A stretch of DNA of 64,000 nucleotides, from NCBI RefSeq assembly GCF_018991925.1, contig NW_024751680.1:27501-91500 (forward strand), given 5' to 3'. The notes under the pieces are model-generated. The model saw only the letters and a list, made by a program, of their open reading frames with translations, made no database searches and was not told the DNA's origin. The position numbers were made by a program, and so were the translations under genes. Position 1 is the stretch's first letter. Every line of letters starts with the position of its first letter. Positions 12,247 through 22,336 of this stretch are shown here, piece by piece. This DNA is from Homarus americanus (lineage: Eukaryota > Arthropoda > Malacostraca > Decapoda > Nephropidae).

Positions 12247-12385
12247 AGGTCAATGGCCCTAAGGATGAGGGTCTCCACGTACAGGGGTAGGTCAGGTCAA
12301 GCAAGGTCAAGCATCGTACAAACAAGGTGACAATGAAGGTCAAATAGTGAAGAGCAGGTCACACGCTGAGCCATGGGATAGGTCA
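12247..12385 (+). promoter_or_regulatory. Cluster of AGGTCA nuclear-receptor half-sites
   Basis: The exact hexamer AGGTCA occurs seven times on the + strand within 139 bp: 12247, 12289, 12294 (overlapping by one base), 12304, 12337, 12356 and 12380. A reverse copy, TGACCT, lies near 12139. AGGTCA is the canonical half-site of nuclear receptors such as EcR/USP, E75, HR3 and FTZ-F1. Whether any gene is controlled is unknown; a decayed tandem repeat is the alternative. Confidence 0.35.
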
Positions 12386-12390
12386 TTGAT

Positions 12391-12411
12391 GTGTGTGTGT
12401 GTGTGTTACGT
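12391..12411. repeat. Short (GT)n microsatellite
   Basis: GTGTGTGT run of about 18 bases. The following 12412-12720 is AT-rich unique sequence with no gene seen. Confidence 0.8.
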
Positions 12412-12722
12412 GGTATAGGCGTGTATGTGAGTAGTAGAAGATAGTGTGACAGACAGGTATACTAGAGCAACATTAATCAAGGCAATAGGTCGAGATTAGG
12501 TTAAGTTGAAATGTAAATAAACCATCAGCTGGACTGTCTTAAAACACTATATTATATCTCTTCTATCTATCATTATTCTCTATTATCTTTTCACACTATT
12601 CATTTGTATCTTATTTAGTGTTATTCTCTGTCATTATTATTTTATCTATGTCATTCTATTTATATCAAGAAACTGTAGAAATCAATTGGATAGATTTTTG
12701 AGAATTATTATCTGCTGTTCAC

Positions 12723-12756
12723 GGTGTGTGAGTGTGTGTGTGTGTGTGTGTGTGTC
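12723..12756. repeat. (GT)n microsatellite
   Basis: GTGTGTG run of about 30 bases. On the minus strand it yields a Thr/His-rich artefact frame. Confidence 0.9.
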
Positions 12757-12829
12757 CGCCTCGACGACTTCTTCTCACTGTAAGAGACTGACAGCGACTG
12801 ATTAGTGAAGAATTTGTTAAGGCTGTCAC

Positions 12830-13320
12830 CACCCACACTCCTCCCTCACCTCCCACACCCTCCTTCACCCTCCCAACACCCCTCCCACACCTCTTCTTTC
12901 CTCCCACACCCTCCACACATCCCTTGCTGCCCCCCTCTTCCTCACCTCTCAACGCCCTGTAACACATGAACACGCCTTACCTTCATTTCCACCACACCTC
13001 CTCACCCCCACACACCCTACCACCCAGATTACCCCCCACACACACACATCCTACCACCCCTACCCCACCCACACACACACCGCACCACCCACACACACAC
13101 ACACACACACCCCTACAACCCACACACACACACACACACCCTACAACCCAAAAACACACACACACACACCCCTACAACCCACACACGCCCTACAACCCAC
13201 ACACACTGCAACACACACACACACACACACACATACCTCAATCACTCACATACACACACACACACAACCATCACACACCACCTACCATCCCCATCACCCA
13301 CACATACCCCACCACCACTG
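12830..13320. repeat. CA / CCACAC low-complexity block
   Basis: Dense ACACAC and CCCACACAC runs, with an 18-20 bp sub-repeat containing CCCTACAACCCACACAC. The Thr/His/Pro frame crossing it is a repeat artefact. Confidence 0.9.
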
Positions 13321-13980
13321 TGGGAGTATATAACTTGTTGACCAAGGAGGCGTTGTGATGGAGGCCAGCCAAACAAAGTGCAGTGTACAGATTCCATCGC
13401 TGGCACTGATAAGTCCAGTTCTGGAGCTAGTCTGGCCAGGTGGTCCAGGGCTATGGCCAGGTGAGATGGTCAGCTGAGCCGCGGGTGACTGTAACTGCAC
13501 TCGGCAATACCTGGGGGAGTAGGGCCTCAGAGATGTAACCATATGTTTAGTAGGAGTGTGGTCATACAAGGGAGGTCGTGCCACTCACCTGACCTCTTCA
13601 ATATCAGTTGTGAGACTTGTTGACTGGCGAATTAACCTTTACAAGTTTGTGAGTGGATTGACCAAGGAGGTAAACTTAAGGATTTAATAGTGAAACCTTT
13701 CACAATAACTAGCCATCTCCTTTGATATGAATGTAGTTTATTTGTTAAAATTGTAAATAGTGTAATATGTTATTTACATAATCCTGTAATAACTTACACC
13801 ACTTGTGAGTAACACTACCAAGACTTATTATATAGTGAATATAAAAACTCATTATTTCCTCATACTGACTAATAGTTGGTGAGTTAGGGTGGTGGCAGCA
13901 TATGGCTGGTAATAAAGGAATATATCCTTCCGATTAAGTTAAGGAGATTACTAAAGATAAACAAATAAATTATAAAACCA
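13321..13980. other. Unique segment between two low-complexity blocks
   Basis: No gene or repeat is recognised. Short frames here have no family features. Confidence 0.4.
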
Positions 13981-14310
13981 CCAACACCCACCCACCCACA
14001 CACATCCTACCACCCACCCACCACCCTCCCACATCCTACCACCACCACCACCACCCACTCCTACCACCCACCTACCACACACCACCACCCACCCACCACC
14101 CACCCACACATCCCTACCACCACCACCCACCACCCACCACCCCACCCACCCACACATCCTACCACCACACCCCCACCCCCCACCCACCCACACCTACCCC
14201 ACCACCACCCACCACCCACCCACACACATCCTACCCACCCACCCCCACCACCCACCCAATCCTACCACCCCACACCATCCACCACCACCCTGCCACCCAC
14301 CCACCCCGCA
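13981..14310. repeat. CCACCCACC minisatellite
   Basis: CCACCCACCACCACC and CACACATCCTACCACC words with a variable 30-40 bp higher-order unit. The minus strand is G-rich with many GGG runs and gives Gly/Val/Trp artefact frames. Confidence 0.9.
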
Positions 14311-14466
14311 TACCCCATCAATAATGCCCTCCGAACAATACCAGTTCTCCACGCTTGTCACCACCTTGTCTGCCTGGCTCTCAATAGGGTCTTAACAACA
14401 CAAAAATATATTTCCTATTTTGATCAGATTTTTCGGTCATGTTTGTCCCTTCGTTGAGGGTTTGAG

Positions 14467-14690
14467 AATTTTTTTTTCTGGGGGTTTTTCTTTTATTTGC
14501 TTTTTTTTATTTGTTTATTGTTATGTAATGGTTGTTGTTGTTATTGTTTATTATTTTTATGGTTCTTGTTATTGATAGTTATTTTGTTATTATTATTGTT
14601 ATTGTTTTTGTTATAATTGTTGTTGTTATTATTGTTATGATTATTATTGTTGTTGTTATTATTGTTGTTGTTTTTTTATTTGTTTGTGGA
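14467..14690. repeat. T-rich TTATTG/GTTGTT tract
   Basis: Runs of TTATTGTTATTG and GTTGTTGTTATT following an oligo-T stretch. Confidence 0.85.
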
Positions 14691-14914
14691 CCGTGAATGA
14701 CAACGAACACAGTCTATACTTTTATATATATTACCTAAATCCTATATCTCTTCCGCTATACGATTAAATAATATAAAGTCCTTCGTCTCTCATCTTGGCC
14801 ATCTTGTGTACGGGGATGGCCTGCCTTAGGACCAAGGTAATCGAGAATAGTCGAGAAGACCGGACAACTCTACTGCACTGGCTAACCTGATGATTAAACA
14901 CTAATAATACTGGG

Positions 14915-15460
14915 GGAGTTAGGTTAGGTTAGGTTGAATCTGAATTGGTTAGGTTGGGTTGTTAAGTTTGTTTAGTTTAAGTTAAGTCAGGATAATTTCA
15001 GTTAGTTAGGTTAGGTTTCGTTGAGTTGGCGCCATGGTGGTGGTTAGATAAGTTAGCGTCATGGTGGTTGGTTAGGTTAGGTTAGCGTCATGGTGGTTGG
15101 TTAGGTTAGGTTAGCGTCATGGTGGTTGGTTAGGTTAGTTAGCGTCATGGTGGTTGGTTGGGTTATGTTAGCGTCATGGTGGTTGGTTGGGTTAGCGTCT
15201 GGTGGTTGGTTAGGTTAAGTGCGTCATGGTGGTTGGTTAGATTAAGTTTAGCGTCATGGTGGTTGGTTAGATTAAGATTAGCGTCATGGTGGTTGGTTAG
15301 GTTAGCGTCATGGTGGTTGGTTAGGTTAGCGTCATGGTGGTTGGTTAGGTTAGGTTAGCGTCATGGTGGTTGGTTAGATTAAGTTTGCGTCATGGTGGTT
15401 GGTTAGGTTAGCGTTATGGTGGTTAGGTTAGGATAGGTTAGGTTAGGTTAGCAACATGGT
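14915..15460. repeat. TTAGG-containing minisatellite, 25-31 bp unit
   Basis: About 16 copies of a unit made of GCGTCATGGTGGTTG followed by one to three GGTTA words (GGTTAGGTTA). The arthropod telomere repeat TTAGG therefore recurs throughout as degenerate interstitial copies, mainly on one strand. Units vary in the number of GGTTA words, and some read GATTAAG instead. A Trp/Leu/Val-rich frame across it is an artefact. Confidence 0.9.
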
Positions 15461-15700
15461 GGTTAATCATCGGGTGAACTAAAGCTAGACGGGGTTAATC
15501 TTCCAGGTGATGTAAAAATCCTTCCTTCATAACTGTTCCTGTGGGCTACAACCTGTGTCTCCGGCTGCCGTGTGTCTAATAAAGTTAACGCCCGCTTGTC
15601 ACTGTAAGGGCGGCGACACACAGATAGGGGCAAAGTTAAGATAAGAGACGGAATTATGAGATAAGAGGAGTGTCAACCCGAGATTAGCCCAGGTTTGGTT
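15461..15700. other. Unique segment, no gene supported
   Basis: Short non-repetitive stretch without family features on either strand. Confidence 0.4.
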
Positions 15701-15702
15701 GT

Positions 15703-15842
15703 GATAAGGTGGTGGTGATGATGGTGGGGGAGTGTAGTGGTGGTGGTGATGATGGTGGTACTGGTGAGGGGAAGGTGGTGGTGGTAATGGTGATACTGGT
15801 GGTGATGATTGTGGAGGAAGAGGGTTGTGGTGATGGTGTAGC
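15703..15842. repeat. GGTGATGGT trinucleotide-like tract
   Basis: Degenerate (GGTGAT)n and (GGTGGT)n. It produces Val/Gly frames on one strand and His/Thr/Ser frames on the other. Confidence 0.85.
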
Positions 15843-16162
15843 GGCCAAGCATGACTCAACACCACACGGTAAAAGGACACAACTTAAGCCTTCATAATTA
15901 ATCATAAAAGTCATCAGTGGACAGCAACAGGACGCCATGCCTTCTCACCAGTCTGCCACCGTGTCAGATGTTACTCGTGTTTATCTAAGCTCTAATGACG
16001 AAAACATAGATAATTATAATACAGCATTTACCTGTACCAGTATCATTGTACCTGTGTTACCTGTGTTTGTATTTACCTGTATTTGTATATCTTATATCTT
16101 CTGATCTGTACCGTCGACAAATAAGTCAAGGGAGAGTGAAAGATAATGTGAATGCCGTTATT

Positions 16163-16812
16163 ACAATCATCATTATCAGTATCATCATTATCATCATCAT
16201 TATCATTATCATCATTTCATCATTTCATCATTATCATTATCATCATTATCATCATCATTATCTCATCATCACTATTATTTTCATCATCATTATCTCATCA
16301 TCATATCATCATCATTATCATCATCATTATCATCATCATTATCTTATCATCATTATCATCATCATTATCCCATTATCAATCATTATCATCATCATTATCT
16401 CATCATCACTATCATTATCATCATTATCTATCATTTCTCATCATCATATCATTTTTCTCATCATCATTATCATCATCATTATCTCATCATCACTATCATT
16501 ATCATCATCATTATCTATCATCATTATCATCATCATCATTATCTATCATCATTATCATCATCTATCATCATCACTATCATTATCATCATCATTATCATCA
16601 TTCATTATATCATCATCATTATCATCATCATCATCAATATCTCATCATCACTATCTTATCATCATCATTATCATCATCATTATCATTATCTCATCATCAC
16701 TATCATCATCATCATCATTATCTCATCATACTATCATCATCTCATTTCATTATCATCATCTATCATTATCATCATCATTATCTCATCATCACTTCATCAT
16801 CTCATTTACTAC
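16163..16812. repeat. (ATC/ATT)n trinucleotide array
   Basis: About 650 bp of ATCATC and ATTATC words (TCATCATTATCATCATC). All three forward frames remain open for long distances with Ile/Ser/His repeats, which is a repeat artefact. Confidence 0.95.
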
Positions 16813-16817
16813 CATAA

Positions 16818-17060
16818 TTTTAGAAACGCCTCCTTCTCTTCCTTTTCTTCTTCCTCCTCCTCCTCTCCTCCCCTTCCTCCTCCTACCTCTCTCCCCGCCC
16901 CTCCTCCTCTCCTCCCGCCCTCCTCTACCTCTCCTCACCCCTCCTCCTACCTCTCCTCCCTGCCCTCCTCCTCTCCTCCCGCCCCTCCTCCTACCTCTCC
17001 TCCCCGCCTCCTCCTACCTCTCCCCTCCGCCCCTCTCCTACCTCTCCTCCCGCCCTCACA
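16818..17060. repeat. CCT-rich (CTCCTCCCGCC) minisatellite
   Basis: Units contain CTCCTCCCGCCC and CCTCCTCCTACCTCT with a period of about 25-30 bp. Confidence 0.85.
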
Positions 17061-17169
17061 TAACCCCCAAGTCAGGATCCTCTAACAGACCTCCACCAGA
17101 CATAATCCCACATCATTATTCTTCCTCCTTATGACCTCGGTGTGCAGAGGATGCCGAGCTGACGGTCTT

Positions 17170-17174
<5 letters not shown>

Positions 17175-17241
<67 letters not shown>

Positions 17242-17265
17242 AGAGAGAGAGAGAGAGATTTTTTT
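17175..17265. repeat. (GA)n microsatellite
   Basis: About 85 bases of GAGAGA with minor interruptions, followed by an oligo-T run at 17259-17270. Confidence 0.95.
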
Positions 17266-17446
17266 TTTTTCCTTTTGAGTGTTAATTAAGCTGTAGTGAA
17301 GTAAGGAGGTACACATGACACTGACACATATTACACATACGACACTTGACACTGTGTCCTCTGAAGGCTAACATATGCGATAAGTGACCCGGATTTAATC
17401 TACATTTACCTATTACAACAAGGGTAAGAACATATTAACTATATCA

Positions 17447-19500
17447 ATGAGGAGAGGGGAGGAGACGAGGGAACACCAGGGAGGAGAGGGAGGAGACGAG
17501 GGGGAAACCAGGGAGGAGAGGGGAGAGACAGGAACACCAGGGAGGAGAGGGAGGAGACGAGGGGAACACCAGGGAGGAGAGGGAGGAGACGAGGGGAACA
17601 CCAGGGAGGAGAGGGAGGGGACGAGGGGAACACTAGGGAGGAGAGGGAGGAGATGAGGGACACCAGGGAGGAGAGGGGAGGAGACGAGGGGAACACCAGG
17701 GAGGAGAGGGGAGGAGAAGAGGAACACCAGGAGGAGAGGAGGAGACGAGGGGAACACCAGGGAGGAGAGGGAGGAGATGAGGGGGACACCAGGGAGGAGA
17801 GGGACGAGACGAGGGGAACACCAGGGAGGAGAGGGAGGAGACGAAGGGAACACTAGGGAGGAGAGGGAGGAGACGAGGGGGAACACTACAGGAGGAGAGG
17901 GAGGAGACGAGGGGAACACCAGGGAGGAGAGGGAGGAGACGAGGGGAACACCAGGAGGAGAGGGAGGAGACGAGGGGAACACCAGGGGAGAGGGAGGAGA
18001 CGAGGGGAAATACCAGGGAGGAGAGGGAGGAGACGAGGGGAACACTAGGAGGAGAGGGAGGAGACGAGGGGAACACCAGGAGGAGAGGACGAGACGAGGG
18101 GAACACCAGGAGGAGAGGGAGGAGACGAAGGGAACACTAGGGAGGAGAGGGGGAGACGAGGGGACACCAGGGAGGAGAGGGAGGAGACGAGGGGGAACAC
18201 CAGGGAGGAGAGGGGAGACGAGGGGAACACCAGGGAGGAGAGGGAGGAGACGAAGGGAACACCAGGGAGGAGAGGGAGGAGACGAGGGGAACACCAGGGA
18301 GGAGAGGGAGGAGACGAGGGGAACACCAGGGAGGAGAGGGAGGAGACGAGGGGAACACCACGGGAGGAGGGACGAGACGAGGGGAACACCAGGGGAGGAG
18401 AGGGGAGGGACGAGGGGAACACCAGGGAGGAGGAGAGGGAGGAGAAGAAGGGGGAACACCAGGGAGGAGAGGGAGGAGACGAAGGGAAACACCAGGGAGG
18501 AGAGGGGAGGGGACGAGGGGAACACCTAGGGAGGAGACGAGGGGAAATACCAGGGGAGGAGAGGGAGGACGATGGGAACACTAGGGAGGAGAGGGAGGAG
18601 ACGAGGGGAAACACCAGGGAGGAGAGGGAGGAGACGAGGGGAACACTAGGGAGGAGAGGGGAGGAGATGAGGGGAACACCAGGGAGGAGAGGGAGAGGAC
18701 GAGGGGAAACACCAGGGAGGAGAGGGAGGAGACGAGGGAACACTAGGAGGAGAGGGTGGGGAGACGAGGGGAACACCAGGGAGGAGAGGGTGGAGACGAG
18801 GGGAAAACCAGGGAGGAGAGGGAGGAGACGAGGGGAACACCTAGGGAGGAGAGGGAGGAGACGAGGGGAACACCAGGGGAGGAGAGGGAGGAGACGAGGG
18901 GAACAATTAGGGAGGAGTGGAGACGAGGGGAACACCAGGGAGGAGAGGGAGGAGACGAGGGGAAACACCAGGGAGGAGAGGGGAGGAGACGAGGGGAACA
19001 CCAGGGAGGAGAGGGAGGAGACGAGGGGAACACCAGGAGGAGAGGGAGGGAGACGAGGGGAACAGGGAGGAGAGGGAGGAGACGAGGGGAACACCAGGGA
19101 GGAGAGGGAGGAGACGAGGGGAAAAACAGGAGGAGAGGGAGGAGACGAGGGGAACACCAGGGAGGAGAGGAGGAGACGAGGGGAACACCAGGGAGGAGAC
19201 GAGGGGAACAGCAAAGGAGGAGAGGGAGGAGACGAGGGGAACACCAGGGAGGGGACGAGGGAACGCCAGGGAGGAGAGGGAGGAGACGAGGGGAACACCA
19301 GGGAGGAGAGGGAGGAGACGAGGGGAACACCAGGGAGGAGAGGGAGGAGACGAGGGGAACACCAGGGAGGAGACGAGGGGAACACCAGGGAGGACAGGGA
19401 GGAGAGGGAGGAAACGAGGTGAACACCAGGGAAGAGAGGGAGGGGAGAAGAACAGTAACAGTTGAGAGGGGAAAGAGAGGGAAACATCAGGAAGAAAAGA
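17447..19500. repeat. 2-kb minisatellite, 32-bp unit
   Basis: About 60-65 copies of a 32-bp unit whose left part is GAGGGGAACACC and whose right part is AGGGAGGAGAGGGAGGAGAC. Deletions of one to a few bases are frequent. Arg/Gly/Glu frames on the + strand and Ser/Pro/Leu/Val frames on the - strand are repeat artefacts. It is purine-rich on the + strand, like the 1.5-6.9 kb array, but with a different unit. Confidence 0.95.
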
Positions 19501-19734
19501 GAGGAGAGAGAGGGGGAACAGTACAGTGGTCAAGCGCCGAGTCATCTTCGCGTCATCCGTCACTGGGGGGCGTGGAGCATTAAGTCCCCTGGGCGGTGCC
19601 TCAGTCAACCCGTGTGTGCCAAATCACTCGAGACAAATGGCTGGGTGGGCGTGATGGATGTTGGGCGCCCGTCGTCACTTATTCAAATGAGGTGACACGT
19701 CCACACGAATGCACACAACATGAAACGAGTAAGT

Positions 19735-19998
19735 TGCTATCTCTCCCCTCCCTCTGTCCTTCCTTCATTCCCTCTCTCTCCTTCCCTCCTCTCCCCACTT
19801 TCCTCTCTCCTCCCCTCCCTCTCCTTCCTTGATTCCCTCTCTCCCTCCCTCTCTCCTCCCCTTCTCTCCTTCCTTTCCTCTTTCCCTTCTCTCTTCCCTC
19901 CCTCCCTCCTCTCCTCCTTTCCCTCCTTCCCTTCCCCCTCTCCCCTTCCTTCCCTCCTCCCCTCCTTCCTTCCCTCTCTCCCTATCTCCCTCCTTGCA
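19735..19998. repeat. CCTT/CTCC pyrimidine tract
   Basis: CCTTCCCTCCTCTCC-type low complexity. The Ser/Leu/Pro frames are artefacts. The stretch 19501-19734 is unique with no gene seen. Confidence 0.9.
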
Positions 19999-20049
19999 CC
20001 ACCTAAATAATGTTGCTGTGTTGATTCTCATAATGGTGCCCTGCTGTTA

Positions 20050-20175
20050 GTCGTGGTGGTGGTAGTAGTGGTGATAGTAGGGGTGGTGCAGCTGTTACTG
20101 ATGGTGATAGTGGTAGTGTTAGTAGTGGTGGTAGTGCTGCTGATGATGGTGTTAGTAATAACAATAATAATAATA
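20050..20175. repeat. GTA/GTG microsatellite, left flank of a LINE insertion
   Basis: GTGGTGGTAGTAGTGG-type tract ending in TAGTGGTGGTAGTGCTGCTG. A near-identical word, TAGTGGTAGTGCTGCTGCTG, resumes on the other side of the LINE fragment at about 20978, as expected if the element inserted here and duplicated the target. Confidence 0.8.
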
Positions 20176-20976
20176 AACGGTTTATTAATAGAGTTGCAGC
20201 CGGTGGCTGAAAATATACAGACTTACATTTGATTTAGACATAATGATATAATATGCGTTGAATACATTTACAGGGCTGTACAGTACATAAATCAGGAGTT
20301 GTTTATTATTTTAACAATAGATGGGATGGTGCTGTTCTTATAGCCTATCGGTGCGTGCTCTTATGGGCTGAATTTTGTTGTAGTGGCGGACTGCCCGAGT
20401 TGGGTGGGGGGCTGCTGGTGGCAGGAGGTGGCGAGGGTGGTGCATTAGTTGGCTGCCAAACCTTGCTAGCGCTTGGTGGTGGAGGTCACTGAGGGATGGC
20501 ATTTCCAGGGTGGAGAGAGCGTTGATGTAGCCGGAGTATTCTGCGCCGAGCATGATTCTGCAGGCCCTTTTCTGTACCTTCTCTAGCCGACATTGTTGGG
20601 TGGAGTTGAGAGAAGACGACCAGGCTGGTGACGCATACGTTAGTTTGGGGAGAATAAAGGCGTTGTGGATAGTCCTCAGCTCTGGCGTGGGTGCCCCAAG
20701 TGACCTAAGTCTTCGTAGCCTGTAGAGACGGTACGAGGCTGCCTTGACTGTGTTATTTACATGGGCCTTCCAGTCCAGTTTGCTGTCTATCGTTTCACCC
20801 AGGAGTTTGGCGGACTGCACCAGCTGGAGAGGATGGGCACCCACTGTGACTGCTGGGGTTTGCACTGGAGCGGTGGCGGTATTGACGTGCATGACTACGG
20901 TTTTGGAGTGGTTGATGGTGACCTTGTTCTCTGTAGTCAATGCCTGTAGCCTGTCCAGGGTGCCTTGTAGCGATGA
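20176..20976 (-). mobile_element. 5'-truncated LINE: C-terminal reverse transcriptase part plus 3' UTR
   Basis: On the minus strand, a frame from about 20975 down to 20338 encodes the region after the catalytic core of a non-LTR reverse transcriptase. Visible features are SKTVVMHV, then KLLGETIDSKLDWKAHV, the segment ILPKLTYASPAW and the LEKVQKRACRIMLG motif. This order is typical of the thumb and C-terminal part of Jockey/CR1-type LINE ORF2 proteins. The palm with its catalytic aspartates is missing, so the copy cannot work alone. Downstream on the same strand lie about 150 bp of 3' UTR ending in AATAAACCG and a TTATTATTATTG tail. The frame has no internal stop over about 210 codons, so the insertion is fairly young. 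Confidence 0.85.
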
Positions 20977-21126
20977 GTAGTGGTAGTGCTGCTGCTGATG
21001 GTATTAATAGTGGTAATGCTAGTAGTCGCATGGAAATGATGCTGATGTTGGTTATTGCTTGTAGTGATAGTGGCAGTAGTGATGGTGGTACTACTGCTAC
21101 TACTAATATTACTACTGCTGCTACTA
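20977..21126. repeat. GTA/GTG microsatellite between two LINE insertions
   Basis: AGTAGTGGTAGTGCTGCTG to CTACTACTAATATTACTACTG. It separates the 20.2-21.0 kb LINE from the next insertion. Confidence 0.8.
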
Positions 21127-21750
21127 TTTTTTTTTAATGGCCTCCAGCCTCCCCCAATAGCCATACCTTCGCCACCATTTTATTACCTTAATATTAAATA
21201 TCCTAATACATAAGTAGCTATCCTAGCTGTGTTGAGTTAGTTGAGCCGCAGATCTAGGCATTCAGTGACTGTTGCCTCATAGTCAATATCTGCAACTGTT
21301 GTCAGCTTTGGGGCGGATGCTCTCGTTTCCCTGAGGCAGAACAACGCCGACCTAAGGAGAGAGAAGGACAGTTGACATCTCATCCAGGCTGTAACATAAC
21401 TTCTGGGCTGCTGCTTCTGTTCGGATAGCACCTCCGCGAGTCTGGCGTAGAAACATCTTGCACTTGGTCCCATCCCACCAGAGGTTGTGAACACTAGAGG
21501 AGTGAAGCTGCCTTGATCAACGTTCTGAATTCTCTCCCCGTATGCCCTTATCTTGTCGTTCTCGTTCCTCCTGTGTGCAGCATCGAGAGCTAAGTTACGG
21601 TGACATGCGGCCATAGGATAAAAAATCCTGTTGTCGAAGACGGCTCGCTGTCCCCGCGTCCAGAATCCTTGAGCACTGACGTCATCACGGGCTTCGTTGG
21701 ATGCGTTTGAAGTCCTATGTTTGAAGTTCTCACCGTCCAATGGAAGGAGA
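21127..21750 (-). mobile_element. REL-type LINE, copy 1 (5'-truncated)
   Basis: The minus strand reads from a truncated start at about 21750 to a poly(A) (T run at 21127-21135). It encodes about 167 residues ending at a stop at 21237-21239. Visible blocks are RTSNASNEARDDVSAQGFW, FDNRIFYP, RRNENDKIRAYGERI, SFTPLVFTTSGGMG and LSFSLLRSAL. The same blocks occur in copy 2 at 22.3-23.3 kb. The 3' UTR ends GGGGGAGGCTGGAGGCC before poly(A). The zinc-knuckle segment seen in copy 2 is absent because of the truncation. Both sides are (GTA)n. Confidence 0.85.
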
Positions 21751-21778
21751 CTACTGCTACTATTACTACTACTACTAC
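21751..21778. repeat. (ACT/GTA)n between copy 1 and copy 3
   Basis: CTACTGCTACTATTACTACTA tract about 28 bases long. Confidence 0.9.
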
Positions 21779-21828
21779 TTTTTTTGAACGTGGCCTCCAG
21801 CCTCCCCCAATAGCCACACCTTCGCCGG
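21779..21828 (-). mobile_element. REL-type LINE, copy 3: about 50 bp of the extreme 3' end
   Basis: On the minus strand this reads GGCGAAGGTGTGGCTATTGG, then GGGAGGCTGGAGGCCACGTT, then a short poly(A), directly followed by (GTA)n. It matches the 3' terminus of copies 1 and 2, so it is a third, extremely truncated insertion. Confidence 0.8.
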
Positions 21829-21949
21829 AAAGCTGGGAGAGACAGCAGTGGTGGAAGGGTAAGATGATATCACAGGCCAGCTGAGAGAAGTTAAAAAAAT
21901 ATTCTCGTGGAAGATGTTGTTTGTGTCTGGCTCAGGGTAGGATGAAGGA

Positions 21950-22262
21950 TATTATGGTGGAAGGTGTAGGATGGGGGGTTGTTGGTGTAGGACGAAGTGG
22001 TGTGGGTGTAGGAGGGGGTGGTGTGGGTGTAGGACAGGGTGGTGTGGGTGTTGGACGGGGTGCATGGTGTGTGTGTGTGTGTTGGACGGGGTGGTGTGGG
22101 TGTAGGACAGGGTAGTGTGGGTGTAGAACAGGGTAGTGTGGGTAAAGGACAGGGTGGTGTGGGTGTGGGACAAGGTGGTGTGGGTGTAGGACAAGGTGGT
22201 GTGGGTGTAGGACAGGGTGGTGTGAGTGTAGGACAGGGTGGTGGGGGTGTTGGATGGAAGAT
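21950..22262. repeat. 18-bp minisatellite (GGTGTGGGTGTAGGACAG)
   Basis: About 16 copies of the 18-bp unit, which being a multiple of three leaves Val/Gly frames open on the + strand and Thr/Pro/His frames on the - strand. Confidence 0.9.
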
Positions 22263-22336
22263 GTCGGTATTATTATTATTAGTAGTAGTAGTAGTGGTAG
22301 TAGTAGTAGTAGTAGTAGTAGTAGTACAACAGATCG
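22263..22336. repeat. (TAG/GTA)n microsatellite, 5' flank of LINE copy 2
   Basis: AGTAGTAGTAGTAGTGGTAG run immediately upstream of the truncated 5' end of LINE copy 2. Confidence 0.95.

Noticed and set aside
12966..13358. 130-codon Thr/His/Pro frame
   Set aside because: Translation of CA and CCACAC repeats.
16046..17134. 362-codon Ile/Ser/His-rich + frame
   Set aside because: Translation of ATC/ATT trinucleotide repeats and the following CCT tract.
17413..19608. Long Arg/Gly/Glu (+) and Ser/Pro/Val (-) frames
   Set aside because: Artefacts of the 32-bp minisatellite; several overlapping frames are open at once.
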